In this document: positions 42,006 through 50,260 of the stretch, in pieces | Layout of the letters: each line of letters starts with the position of its first letter | How positions within the stretch are numbered: the stretch's first letter is position 1 | Assembly (NCBI RefSeq): GCF_900114535.1 | Contig: NZ_FOTK01000004.1 | Coordinates: forward strand, 62,001 to 126,000 | Direction: 5' to 3' | DNA length: 64,000 nt | Origin: Methylobacterium pseudosasicola | GTDB lineage: Bacteria > Pseudomonadota > Alphaproteobacteria > Rhizobiales > Beijerinckiaceae | The notes under the pieces: generated by a model | Told to the model about the DNA's origin: nothing | Seen by the model: the letters and a program-made list of their open reading frames with translations, nothing else | The model's database searches: none | Program-made: the position numbers and the translations under genes

Positions 42006-42127
42006 CGTGGCCTCTACGTTTGGTGCAGTGCGGTGCCTACTTAAATGAAGCGCGGGTGAATCGCGATGCCGGTTTTTCCCCGGCGCCGGACAAGAGCGGG
42101 GCTCTGTTCCCGCCGGATAAGGAGCCG

Positions 42128-43537
42128 ATGAGCGCGACGATCGACCCAACCGACCGCGATCTGGCCGTAGGCGAGCCCGCTCCCCGATTCCGCCCGCCCG
42201 TGCCGCGCCCGCTGCGCGAGCCCCTGGGCCTGTTCGACTTCCTCCGGGCCGCCCGGAAGAACCCGATCACTACTTGGATGGACGTGCATTTCAAGGAGCC
42301 GGTCGTGGCCGCCGAAGGCGCCATGGGCCGGATCACCGTGGTCAGCGACCCGGCGCTGATTCGCTATCTCCTGGTCGAGAACGTCGAGGGCTACCGCAAG
42401 GACGACTTGCAGCGCCGGGTGCTGGCGCCGGGCCTGGGCAACGGCCTGCTCAGCGCCGAGGGCGATGAGTGGCGGCTCCAGCGGCGGACGCTCGCGCCGA
42501 TCTTCAACGCCCGCACGGTCCAGGGCTTTTCCGACGCGATGAACGCGGCCGGCGCCAAGCTGGGGCGCCGCCTCGCCCGCCGGGGCGGCAAGCCCGTCGA
42601 CGTCGCTCTGGAGATGACCCGCGTTACCCTCGACGTGCTGGAGCGGACGATTTTTACCCAGGGGCTGCCGGGCGATCCCGATGCGCTGGGCCGTGCGATC
42701 ACCCGGTTCCTCGAAGCGGTCGGGCCGATCGATCCCCTCGACGTGTTCGGGGTGCCCGATTTCGTGCCGCGCATCGGCCGCCTGCGGGCGCGGCCGGCCG
42801 GCCGTTTCTTTGCTGAGGTGGTCGACGAACTCATCGCCCGGCGCAAGGCGGCGATGGCGCGGGGCGAGGCGCCCCGTGACCTGCTGACCCTCCTCCTCGC
42901 CGCCCAGGATCCCGAGACCGGCAACGGGCTCTCGGACCTCGCGGTCAAGGCCAACATCGTCACGTTCATCGCGGCCGGGCACGAGACCACGGCCAATTCC
43001 CTGACCTGGGCGCTCTACTGCCTGTCGCAGGATCCCTCCGCGCAGGCGCGGGTCGAGGCTGAGGTCGATGCAGCGGGCGAGGGCGATTTCGCCGTCGAGC
43101 AACTGCCCTACACACGGGCGGTGATCGAGGAGGCGATGCGCCTGTTCCCGCCGGTGCCGTTCCTCAGCCGGCAAGCGACCAAGGACGACCGGCTAGGCCG
43201 GATCAAGGTGCCGCGCGGCTCGCTGGTGATGGTGGCGCCCTGGGTGCTCCACCGCCACCAGATGCTGTGGGAGGATCCCGAGGCGTTCATGCCGGAGCGT
43301 TTCCTGCCCGAGAACCGGGACGCGATCCCGCGCTTCGCCTACCTGCCCTTCGGCGCTGGCCCGCGGGTCTGCATCGGCCAGAGTTTTTCCATCCAGGAGG
43401 CCGTGATCGTGCTGGCCCACGTGGTCCGGGCGGTGCGCTTCCACCTGCCGGCGGATCATCCGCCAGTCACGCCCCTCCATCGGGTGACGCTCCGGCCGGA
43501 GCACGGCTTGCGGATGGAGGCGGAGCTGCGGGGCTAA
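42128..43537 (+). CDS. Cytochrome P450
   Basis: A 469-residue soluble P450. The I-helix motif AGHETT (oxygen activation), ExxR (EEAMR) and the heme loop [11 protein letters not shown] (axial Cys about residue 415) are all present, with the PERF-type motif MPERFLPEN. It resembles CYP102/CYP4-like fused-family members but has no reductase domain, so it needs separate redox partners. Substrate unknown; fatty acid or terpenoid hydroxylation is possible. Divergent from fumC; its stop overlaps the 3' end of a small minus-strand gene. Confidence 0.92.
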   Translation: MSATIDPTDRDLAVGEPAPRFRPPVPRPLREPLGLFDFLRAARKNPITTWMDVHFKEPVVAAEGAMGRITVVSDPALIRYLLVENVEGYRKDDLQRRVLAPGLGNGLLSAEGDEWRLQRRTLAPIFNARTVQGFSDAMNAAGAKLGRRLARRGGKPVDVALEMTRVTLDVLERTIFTQGLPGDPDALGRAITRFLEAVGPIDPLDVFGVPDFVPRIGRLRARPAGRFFAEVVDELIARRKAAMARGEAPRDLLTLLLAAQDPETGNGLSDLAVKANIVTFIAAGHETTANSLTWALYCLSQDPSAQARVEAEVDAAGEGDFAVEQLPYTRAVIEEAMRLFPPVPFLSRQATKDDRLGRIKVPRGSLVMVAPWVLHRHQMLWEDPEAFMPERFLPENRDAIPRFAYLPFGAGPRVCIGQSFSIQEAVIVLAHVVRAVRFHLPADHPPVTPLHRVTLRPEHGLRMEAELRG

Positions 43538-43668
43538 TCGCTCCGCCGCGCCTCAAGCTGACGGGTCTTGCGATCGTAAAGCCGTGACGCAATGAAGAGA
43601 CCGCCGAGGCCGATGGCCGACATTCCAAGGGCCAGCGCGAGAATCTGGTTGGCATAAGCTTGGGTCAT
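43534..43668 (-). CDS. Very small single-span membrane protein
   Basis: A 44-residue protein MTQAYANQILALALGMSAIG... with one membrane helix and a positively charged tail ([16 protein letters not shown]). It starts 4 nt after the stop codon of an 86-residue membrane protein gene on the same strand, indicating co-translation. Its stop overlaps that of the convergent P450 gene. No family recognised. Confidence 0.55.
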   Translation of the reverse strand: MTQAYANQILALALGMSAIGLGGLFIASRLYDRKTRQLEARRSD

Positions 43669-43672
43669 GCGA

Positions 43673-43933
43673 TCAATCCTCCGGACGCAGGAATCTGATC
43701 ATGATCTGACCTATCAGATGTAGGACGATTGCGGCGATCAGCAAAGTCCAACCGCCATCTGCGAGCAGATCCAGATGCCGTTGCGCGAGGGGATTGATGA
43801 CCGCGATGCCGATCGTGGCGATAGCCGACGAATTAAACAGGGTCGCGGTCAGCTTCAGTCCCTCGTTGAAGCGCTTCGCGCGGTGCTTCCGCTCGCTCGC
43901 CGATAGGCCCGGCTGCGCGATCCCCTCGTCCAC
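43673..43933 (-). CDS. Small membrane protein
   Basis: An 86-residue protein with two hydrophobic helices (ATLFNSSAIATIGIAVINPLA and WTLLIAAIVLHLIGQIMIRFL) separated by a short loop, and a basic N-terminal segment (ERKHRAKRFNEGLKL). With the adjacent 44-residue gene it may form a small membrane complex. GC content is somewhat lower than that of neighbours. Function unknown. Confidence 0.62.
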   Translation of the reverse strand: MDEGIAQPGLSASERKHRAKRFNEGLKLTATLFNSSAIATIGIAVINPLAQRHLDLLADGGWTLLIAAIVLHLIGQIMIRFLRPED

Positions 43934-43973
43934 CGCTAAAATCCTCGGGCCGTCGATTCGGCTTCGGAGGAAT

Positions 43974-44600
43974 TCAGCTCTTCTTCCGGAACGCGTCCAG
44001 GCTCACGACTTCGGCGCTGCCTTCCTCGCCGTCCTTCTTGGCGGCGGGGCGGGGGGCCTTCTCGTCCGGCTTGGCGCCGGGCTTGTCACCCTGCGCGGCC
44101 GGCGCCGGCAGCACCTTCGGGGCGGCCGAGCCGATCGTGGCGAGGCCGGAGCCCTTGGGCCGGACCTCGCTCGGCTCCGAGCCTGCGCCGCGCGGGCCGG
44201 TCTTGGCCGGGGCGGCGTTGGCCTCCTCGGGCACCTCGCCGGCCTCGGTGAGATCGAACTTCAGGCCGAACTGCACGGAGGGGTCGAAGAAGCCAGACAG
44301 GGCGTCGAACGGCACCAGCAGGCGCTCCGGCACGCCCGAGAAGGACAGGCCGACCTCGAAGGTGTGCTCGTTGACGCTGAGGTCCCAGAACTGGTGCTGC
44401 AGGACGATGGTCATGTCCTGCGGGTACTTCTCGCGCAGAGCCTGCGACATTCGCACCCCGGGCGCCTCTGTCCGGAACGAGACGTAGAAGTGATGGTCGC
44501 CCATCAGCCCGTCCCGCGCGGCGTCGGTCAGCACCTTGCGGACCACCCCGCGAAGGGCGTCCTGCACCAGGAGATCGTAGCGAATCAGGTCGTCTGCCAT
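43974..44600 (-). CDS. sspB: SspB-family ClpXP adaptor
   Basis: A 208-residue adaptor that delivers ssrA-tagged proteins to ClpXP. The substrate-binding domain (residues about 1-125) has DLIRYDLLVQDALRGVVRKVL, HHFYVSFRT and VLQHQFWDLSVNEHTFEVGLSFSG, as in alphaproteobacterial SspB. An acidic/Pro-rich disordered linker follows, and the last residues (AEVVSLDAFRKKS) are the typical ClpX-docking tail. It lies directly downstream of the ssrA RNA gene on the same strand, so tag and adaptor are encoded side by side. Confidence 0.92.
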   Translation of the reverse strand: MADDLIRYDLLVQDALRGVVRKVLTDAARDGLMGDHHFYVSFRTEAPGVRMSQALREKYPQDMTIVLQHQFWDLSVNEHTFEVGLSFSGVPERLLVPFDALSGFFDPSVQFGLKFDLTEAGEVPEEANAAPAKTGPRGAGSEPSEVRPKGSGLATIGSAAPKVLPAPAAQGDKPGAKPDEKAPRPAAKKDGEEGSAEVVSLDAFRKKS

Positions 44601-44668
44601 CTGCGGTCGCGCTCTAGCCCGGTCTGCGCCCGGCGCCCCGCCGCGGATGGCCGGACCGAGGAAATGAG

Positions 44669-44696
44669 TGAAGGCTTCTGGTGCCGGGCGCCTTCA
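44669..44696 (-). terminator. Hairpin at the 3' end of ssrA
   Basis: On the minus strand TGAAGGC (44696-44690) pairs with GCCTTCA (44675-44669), followed by CTCATTTCC. Probable terminator or processing signal of the tmRNA precursor. Confidence 0.5.
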
Positions 44697-44990
44697 TGCC
44701 CCGCCTACACGATGCAAACCGGTAGGACTTGAGACCGATCTTGGAGACCGCTTACGCGGCCACCGCCACCGGAGCAAAGTTGTCGTTGGCAACTCTTGCA
44801 ACGGCCCGATAACGGCGGAACCATGCCGAGCGAAAGATCTACCTTTACGCCTTCGTCGATCCTAACTTCGCCCCCGCCTGAGACCAGTCCAGTTCCGTCA
44901 GCCTTGCGGCCATCGGTCCTGGGCTCAGGTGGAGGCGCCGGGTACCGCCCCCGGGTCCGATAGGTTTATTCCGAAGACCGTTTATCGCCA
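44690..44990 (-). ncRNA. ssrA: Circularly permuted two-piece tmRNA
   Basis: tmRNA rescues stalled ribosomes by trans-translation. On the minus strand the acceptor piece comes first: CCGGG-GGCGGTA-CCCGG T arm, then acceptor 3' strand CGCCTCC and ACC, ending about 44928. The coding piece starts GGGGGCGAAGTTAGG at 44875; GGGGGCG pairs with CGCCTCC to form the acceptor stem across the two pieces. The tag frame lies at 44790-44752. This permuted order is a known hallmark of alphaproteobacterial ssrA. Outer ends are approximate. Confidence 0.9.
44752..44790 (-). other. tmRNA tag-peptide reading frame
   Basis: Twelve codons and TAA read ANDNFAPVAVAA, starting with the resume codon GCC. The ending VAA is the ClpXP degradation signal, and the first residues ANDN match the part recognised by alphaproteobacterial SspB. 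Confidence 0.93.
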
Positions 44991-45040
44991 TAGCCGGCCT
45001 CGCGACCGGCTCCCAAGATATAGAGGGGATCGGTCCGGTT

Positions 45041-45898
45041 TTGAAGCCCGATCGTGTCGCGCCACTGTCTCAGGGCGAACCTCTTGACGCGGCTGTTGCC
45101 GGAAATGCGCAGTCGCGCGGATTTGCGTCCGACGCGCCGCGCCGGCGCGACCGGATCTGGGGGGCGATCTGGCGCCTCGGGGTGCTGGTCATCCTCGTGC
45201 TCGGCTATCTCGGCGCCGCGAGCCTGCTCTCGCTGGCGAGCGTGCGCGTCGGCTTCGACCTCTGGGCCGGGATCGACCCGTTCCTGCCGCCGGAGCGACG
45301 CCCCTTCCTCGGCGCCGTGGACCTCGCCCACCGCGCCTTCGCGGTCGACGCCCTGCGCCAGGTCTACCTCGCCGCCCTGGTGCTGGGTGGGGCGTTGTGG
45401 CGCGACCGGGCCGGCTGGCGCCGGCGTCTGGCGCTGGATCGCGAGCGTCCGAACGGGATGCGGCCGGTCGCCCTGCTGGCGCTCCTCCTGGTCTGGCCGG
45501 TGCTGCACATCGCCTGGGTCACCGGCACGGCCGAGTTGTTCGGCGCGAGCTTCGGCCGGCGGGTGACGCTGTCGCCGTTCATGAGCCAGGCCGCGGTGGC
45601 GGCCTGGCTGGTCTATCTGGCGGTGTTGGCCCCCGTGGCCGAGGAGCTGCTGCTGCGCGGCGAGGCCTTCGCCCGCGCCCGGGACGCGGTCGGGCCGGTC
45701 GGGGCGATCCTCGTCACCGCCCTGATCTTCGCCGCCGCCCATGTCTCGTCCTGGGGGCTCGCCCGGCCGGTCTCGCTGCTGCCCCTGGCGCTGGTGCTCG
45801 GCTGGCTGCGCTGGCGCACCGGCCGGCTCTGGCCCGGCATCGCGCTGCACGGCTGGTCGAACCTCGCGCTCGTGACCTACGTGCTCTGGCCGACCTGA
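45041..45898 (+). CDS. CPBP family intramembrane metalloprotease
   Basis: A 285-residue protein with about seven membrane helices. The CAAX-protease-like motif [18 protein letters not shown] supplies the Glu-Glu and Arg residues, and [10 protein letters not shown] and HGWSNLAL provide the His and Asn/His elements. Family members cleave membrane substrates or prenylated peptides; here the substrate is unknown. The only in-frame start candidate near the N-terminus is TTG at 45041, with no strong Shine-Dalgarno, so the start is uncertain. Divergent from the ssrA gene. Confidence 0.83.
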   Translation: MKPDRVAPLSQGEPLDAAVAGNAQSRGFASDAPRRRDRIWGAIWRLGVLVILVLGYLGAASLLSLASVRVGFDLWAGIDPFLPPERRPFLGAVDLAHRAFAVDALRQVYLAALVLGGALWRDRAGWRRRLALDRERPNGMRPVALLALLLVWPVLHIAWVTGTAELFGASFGRRVTLSPFMSQAAVAAWLVYLAVLAPVAEELLLRGEAFARARDAVGPVGAILVTALIFAAAHVSSWGLARPVSLLPLALVLGWLRWRTGRLWPGIALHGWSNLALVTYVLWPT

Positions 45899-45992
45899 GC
45901 GCCGGGGCGCCCGGCTTCGCAACCCACGATGGCGGTGGACGAGCCCGACCCGCGCCCTTGCCGGACGCCGCTTCGACGGGCAGGACTATGCG

Positions 45993-46787
45993 ATGGACGC
46001 CTATCACGCCCTGCTGCGGCGCATCCTCGACGAGGGTGTGGCCAAGGACGACCGTACCGGAACCGGGACGATCTCGGTGTTCGGCCACCAGATGCGCTTC
46101 GACCTGTCCGCGGGCTTCCCGCTGGTCACCACCAAGCGGCTGCACCTGCGCTCGATCATTCACGAGCTGCTCTGGTTCCTGGCCGGCGACACCAACGTCG
46201 CAGCCTTGCGGGCCAACGGTGTGACGATCTGGGACGAGTGGGCGGACGAGCACGGAGACCTCGGCCCGGTCTACGGCCGGCAATGGCGCTCCTGGGCCAA
46301 GCCCGACGGCGGCAGTGTCGACCAGATCGCCTGGCTGCTCGATGAGATCCGGCGCAATCCCGATTCCCGTCGCCTGATCGTCTCGGCCTGGAACCCGGCG
46401 GATCTCGACCGGATGGCGCTCGCGCCCTGCCACTGCCTGTTCCAGTTCTACGTGAGCGAGGGGCGGCTTTCCTGCCAGCTCTACCAGCGCTCGGCCGACG
46501 CGTTCCTCGGCGTGCCATTCAACATCGCGAGTTACGCGCTCCTGACCCACATGATCGCCCAGGTGACCGGGCTCGGGGTCGGCGATTTCGTGCACACCTT
46601 CGGCGACGCGCATCTCTACCGCAATCACCTGGATCAGACCCGGGCCCTGCTCGACCGGGCCCCGCGCCCGCTGCCGCGGCTCGCGCTCAACCCGGAGGTC
46701 CGCGACCTTTTCGCCTTCCGGTACGAGGACATCACCATCGCGGGGTACGACCCGCACCCGGCCATCTCGGCCCCGGTGGCGGTATGA
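45993..46787 (+). CDS. thyA: Thymidylate synthase
   Basis: A 264-residue ThyA, the same length as the E. coli enzyme. It methylates dUMP to dTMP using methylene-tetrahydrofolate, which is oxidised to dihydrofolate. The catalytic Cys lies in [11 protein letters not shown], and [23 protein letters not shown] and [12 protein letters not shown] are diagnostic. A DHFR gene, which recycles the dihydrofolate produced, is next to it but on the opposite strand and of foreign composition. Confidence 0.97.
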   Translation: MDAYHALLRRILDEGVAKDDRTGTGTISVFGHQMRFDLSAGFPLVTTKRLHLRSIIHELLWFLAGDTNVAALRANGVTIWDEWADEHGDLGPVYGRQWRSWAKPDGGSVDQIAWLLDEIRRNPDSRRLIVSAWNPADLDRMALAPCHCLFQFYVSEGRLSCQLYQRSADAFLGVPFNIASYALLTHMIAQVTGLGVGDFVHTFGDAHLYRNHLDQTRALLDRAPRPLPRLALNPEVRDLFAFRYEDITIAGYDPHPAISAPVAV

Positions 46788-46869
46788 CGCCTAATAGCAA
46801 TCAGGTTGAAGGCGCTTTGGATCTCTCTTGAAGCTCAACGGGCCCCCGACATTCGGAGGCCCATTAACT

Positions 46870-47535
46870 TTAGGCAACTAATAGTGGCAAGGAAATCTGT
46901 GTCTCAGCTTGGTCGGGCGTGCTTTGGAACTTGTCACAAAAATTGTGCAGATCTTTCTTGATTATGTCTATATTTTCTTTGACCAAAAAATCTTCTATTT
47001 TCCTGTGTCTTGTATATTTAATTTTTCTCTCTAGAACCGAGATAGTAAAATCGTATTGATCAACATCCGAAGCCTTAAAGTCATTTCTTTTTATCAAATC
47101 CCATTCTCTCAGATCAAAGCGTTCGCGGAAGTGGGCATCGCCGCACTCAAACTTGTGTTGTACTTCTGTCAGATAAATTTTTGTAAACAGTTCCTTGAAT
47201 AATTCGTAGATTTGGGCGCCGCCGATGACTATAGTTTGCGGACGAGCATTTAGTATTGAATAAAAATCTGCAAGAAAAAGCGCATCCTCAGGGCTATGAG
47301 CCCACATAAGATTATCGCGATTATCTCCGCCTTGTCGAGAAAGAACAATATTGATCCTATTAGGTAACGGTCGGCCCAAAGACTCCAGCGTCTTTCGACC
47401 CATTATAACGCAATTTCCCTCAGTAACGGACCGAAAGAACTTCAAGTCCGTGCGAAGCTTCCAAGGTAATTCATTCTCGCAGCCGATCACATCGCCCGGA
47501 TTGCTACGGGCGACAATGTACGAAATCGATGGCAT
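46870..47535 (-). CDS. AT-rich dihydrofolate reductase with C-terminal extension, probably acquired by transfer
   Basis: A DHFR of about 221 residues from MPSISYIVARSNPGDVIG. Family blocks are ENELPWKLRTDLKFF (active-site region with Asp), CVIMGRKTLESLGRPLPNR, INIVLSRQ and IVIGGAQIYELF...KIYLTEV. After the usual end (FTISVLERK) it has a charged extension of about 60 residues. It reduces dihydrofolate to tetrahydrofolate. Base composition is strikingly AT-rich, with A/T third positions, unlike every neighbouring gene. It faces thyA and hflK in the opposite orientation. A longer form starting at 47556 or 47673 is possible. Confidence 0.85.
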   Translation of the reverse strand: MPSISYIVARSNPGDVIGCENELPWKLRTDLKFFRSVTEGNCVIMGRKTLESLGRPLPNRINIVLSRQGGDNRDNLMWAHSPEDALFLADFYSILNARPQTIVIGGAQIYELFKELFTKIYLTEVQHKFECGDAHFRERFDLREWDLIKRNDFKASDVDQYDFTISVLERKIKYTRHRKIEDFLVKENIDIIKKDLHNFCDKFQSTPDQAETQISLPLLVA

Positions 47536-48009
47536 CGTGCGTTCGATGGGTTTCATTTCGTTAATTTTCACTCCGAAGAGCAAATCGCCGTGTGCGCATA
47601 GCGACAGATCATCTCCTTGAACGGTTAAGGGCGCCGTCGCGATCTCGTCCGGCTCATTCCCATTTCGCGACATGTGGCGAATCGAGCCGCTTCTTGCGCC
47701 ATATATGAACTCTATCCAGCGCGATGTCGCAGTTGCCAACAGCAACGGCAGTGCCCACCTGCCAGCCTTGACAGCATGGGGCGCACACCCGCAGGTGCCT
47801 GTCGGGCATGCGTTCTCATGAGGCCCCAAGCCTCGCGAGAAGAGATGCCCGCGCAGGCGCTTAGCCGCCGATCGAGCCCATCCGCCGCGCGAGCGGTCCG
47901 GGGGGCGGGATGAGGCGGGCGAGCGTGGCCGTTCAGGCAGGGAGACGCAGCCCGGGGAGCACGCTCAGCGTGCGGACCGGGCGCGGGCAGGCAGGAGACG
48001 ACGGCTAGG
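47536..48009. other. 474-nt region between DHFR and hflK
   Basis: The first 140 bases are open in the DHFR frame and moderately AT-rich; they could be an N-terminal extension or the DHFR promoter. Beyond about 47730 composition returns to GC-rich and no gene is supported. The promoter of hflK must lie here. Confidence 0.5.
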
Positions 48010-49203
48010 ATGCTGTGGAGCAATCAGAGCGGCGGTGGCGGCGGCGGCCCGTGGGGCCGACCCGGCGGCAACGGCGGCGGCCCATGGGGTGGCGGCGGCG
48101 GCGGCAAGACCCCGCCCAACCTTGAGGACCTGCTCCGGCGCGGGCAGGACCGCCTGCGCGGCCTGATTCCGGGCGGCGGCAACAGCGGCGGCGGCTATGG
48201 CGGAGGCAGCCCGACCGGCATCGGCGGCGGCCGCAGCGCCGCGGTGATCGGCGCCCTCGCGGTCGCGGTCTGGCTCGCCACCGGCTTCTACACCGTCTAC
48301 CCGCGCCAAGTCGGCATCGAGACGATCTTCGGCCGCTACGTTGGCACCAAGGGCGAGGGCCTGCGCTACAACTTCCCCTATCCGATCGGCGGCGTGGTCA
48401 AGCCGGATGTCGGCTCGCAGAACTCCATCCAGATCGGCTTCCGCTCCGGTCCCGGCGCCCAGGGGCGCAACCGCGACGTGCCGGACGAGAGCCTGATCCT
48501 CACCGGTGATGAGAACATCGTTGATCTCGACTTCGAGGTGCAGTGGCGGATCAACCCGCTCAAGGCCTCGGACTTCGTGTTCAACCTCCAGAACCCGGAG
48601 GGCACCATCAAGGCGATCTCCGAGAGCGCGATGCGCGAGGTGATCGGCCGTCGCAACATCCAGGCGATCCTCACCAACGAGCAGTCGAGCATCGCCCAGG
48701 AGGTGAAGGAGATGGTCCAGAAGGCTCTGGACGAGTACGGCGCCGGCGTGCGCATCGAGGTGGTGCAGCTCGTGTCGGTGAATCCGCCGCCGGAAGTCCG
48801 GCCGGCCTTCATCGACGTGAACGCCGCCCAGCAGGACGCCGACACGGCGCAGAACGAGGCCAAGACCTACGCCAGCCGCGAAGTGCCGCAGGCGAGGGGC
48901 CGGGCGTCGCAGATCTTCCAGCAGGCCGAGGCCTACCGGACGAAGGCGACCGCCGACGCCACCGGCCAGGCCGCGCGCTTCAGCGAGGTCTACGCCTCCT
49001 ACAAGGCCGCCCCGGCCATCAGCCGCGAGCGGCTCTTCCTGGAGACGATGGAGAAGGTCCTGGGCTCCGTGAACAAGGTGATCATCGACCAGAACGGCGC
49101 GCAGCCGGGTTCGGGCGCCGCCGCCGGAGTTCTGCCGGTGCTGCCGCTCACCGAGTTCGGCGCCCGCGCCCAGTCCCCGGCCCAGACGGGAGCCGCCCGA
49201 TGA
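48010..49203 (+). CDS. hflK: FtsH protease modulator HflK
   Basis: A 397-residue membrane-anchored band-7/SPFH protein. A Gly-rich, Trp-containing N-terminal segment (SGGGGGGPWGRPGGNGGG) is followed by one membrane helix (about 77-95), then the SPFH domain with NFPYPIGGVVKP and DLDFEVQWRINPL, and a coiled-coil tail. With HflC it forms a large cage around FtsH in the inner membrane and controls degradation of membrane proteins. Its stop overlaps the hflC start by four bases (ATGA). Confidence 0.95.
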   Translation: MLWSNQSGGGGGGPWGRPGGNGGGPWGGGGGGKTPPNLEDLLRRGQDRLRGLIPGGGNSGGGYGGGSPTGIGGGRSAAVIGALAVAVWLATGFYTVYPRQVGIETIFGRYVGTKGEGLRYNFPYPIGGVVKPDVGSQNSIQIGFRSGPGAQGRNRDVPDESLILTGDENIVDLDFEVQWRINPLKASDFVFNLQNPEGTIKAISESAMREVIGRRNIQAILTNEQSSIAQEVKEMVQKALDEYGAGVRIEVVQLVSVNPPPEVRPAFIDVNAAQQDADTAQNEAKTYASREVPQARGRASQIFQQAEAYRTKATADATGQAARFSEVYASYKAAPAISRERLFLETMEKVLGSVNKVIIDQNGAQPGSGAAAGVLPVLPLTEFGARAQSPAQTGAAR

Positions 49204-50153
49204 AACAGGCTCTCCGCACCGGCCTGATCGCGGTCGCCGCGATCGTCGCGATCGGGCTCTACGCCTCGATCTTCACCGTCGGCCAGATGCAGCAGGCCCT
49301 CGTCCTGCAATTCGGCCGCGTTCGCGCCGTTCTCAACGCCACCGGCGAGGAGAAACCCGGCCTCTACTTCAAGGTGCCGTTCGTCGAGAACGTCGTGATC
49401 TTCGACAAGCGCGTGCTCGACCTCGACCTGCCGGTGCAGACGGTGCTCACCGCCGACCGGCAGAACCTGGAGGTGGACGCGTTCGCGCGCTACCGCATCC
49501 TCGATCCGCTGAGATTCTACCAGGCGGTGGGCAATATCGGGCTCGCCAACCAGCGGCTCGCCAGCTTCACGAATTCCGGCCTGCGCAACGTGCTCGCCCG
49601 CTCGACCCGTGACGCTATCGTCAAGACCGAGCGCGGCCAGCTGATGCACCAGATCCAGGAGGACGTGAATCGGCAGGCCAAGGCGCTGGGCATCGAGATC
49701 GTCGATCTACGCATGACCCGCGTCGATCTGCCGGCGCAGAACTCGGCCGCCGTCTACAAGCGGATGAAGACTGAGCGCGAGCGCGAGGCCGCCGACATCC
49801 GCGCCAACGGCGACCAGAGCGCCGCGACTATCCGCGCCAAGGCCGACCGCGAGGTCACGGTGATCCTCGCCGAGGCGACCCAGAAGTCCGAGCAGCTGCG
49901 CGGCCAGGGCGACGCCGACAAGAACCGGATCCTCGCCGAGGCGTTCGGCAAGGACCCGGACTTCTTCAGCTTCTACCGCTCGATGCAGGCCTACGAGACC
50001 GGGCTGAAGGGCTCCGACACGCGGCTGGTGATCAGCCCCAGCTCGGACTTCTTCCGCTACTTCAGCGACCCGCAGGGCCGCGCGACAGCCTCGGCGGCGC
50101 GCCCGCCCCGCGCGCCGACGGATCCGACCGCCTCCACGGGCGCGACGCGCTAA
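49200..50153 (+). CDS. hflC: FtsH protease modulator HflC
   Basis: A 317-residue SPFH protein with an N-terminal membrane helix (TGLIAVAAIVAIGLYASIF). YFKVPFVENVVIFDKRVLDLD, ALGIEIVDLRMTRVDLP and the long helix VYKRMKTEREREAADIRANGDQSA are typical of HflC. It partners HflK. The ATG overlaps the hflK stop. degP follows after 107 nt in the same direction, completing an envelope protein quality-control group. Confidence 0.95.
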   Translation: MKQALRTGLIAVAAIVAIGLYASIFTVGQMQQALVLQFGRVRAVLNATGEEKPGLYFKVPFVENVVIFDKRVLDLDLPVQTVLTADRQNLEVDAFARYRILDPLRFYQAVGNIGLANQRLASFTNSGLRNVLARSTRDAIVKTERGQLMHQIQEDVNRQAKALGIEIVDLRMTRVDLPAQNSAAVYKRMKTEREREAADIRANGDQSAATIRAKADREVTVILAEATQKSEQLRGQGDADKNRILAEAFGKDPDFFSFYRSMQAYETGLKGSDTRLVISPSSDFFRYFSDPQGRATASAARPPRAPTDPTASTGATR

Positions 50154-50260
50154 ACCCTGGCGCCCCGGCGCCAGCGGACTACGATGCACGACAATCCGCG
50201 GGCGGCCGATCCCGGTCGGCGGCCCGCGACGCTGCAACCGCGTTCTTGAAGAGGTCGACC

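Noticed and set aside
47536..47829. Longer DHFR reading frame beginning near 47829
   Set aside because: The upstream portion has mixed composition and no resemblance to DHFR; the conserved fold starts at MPSISYI.
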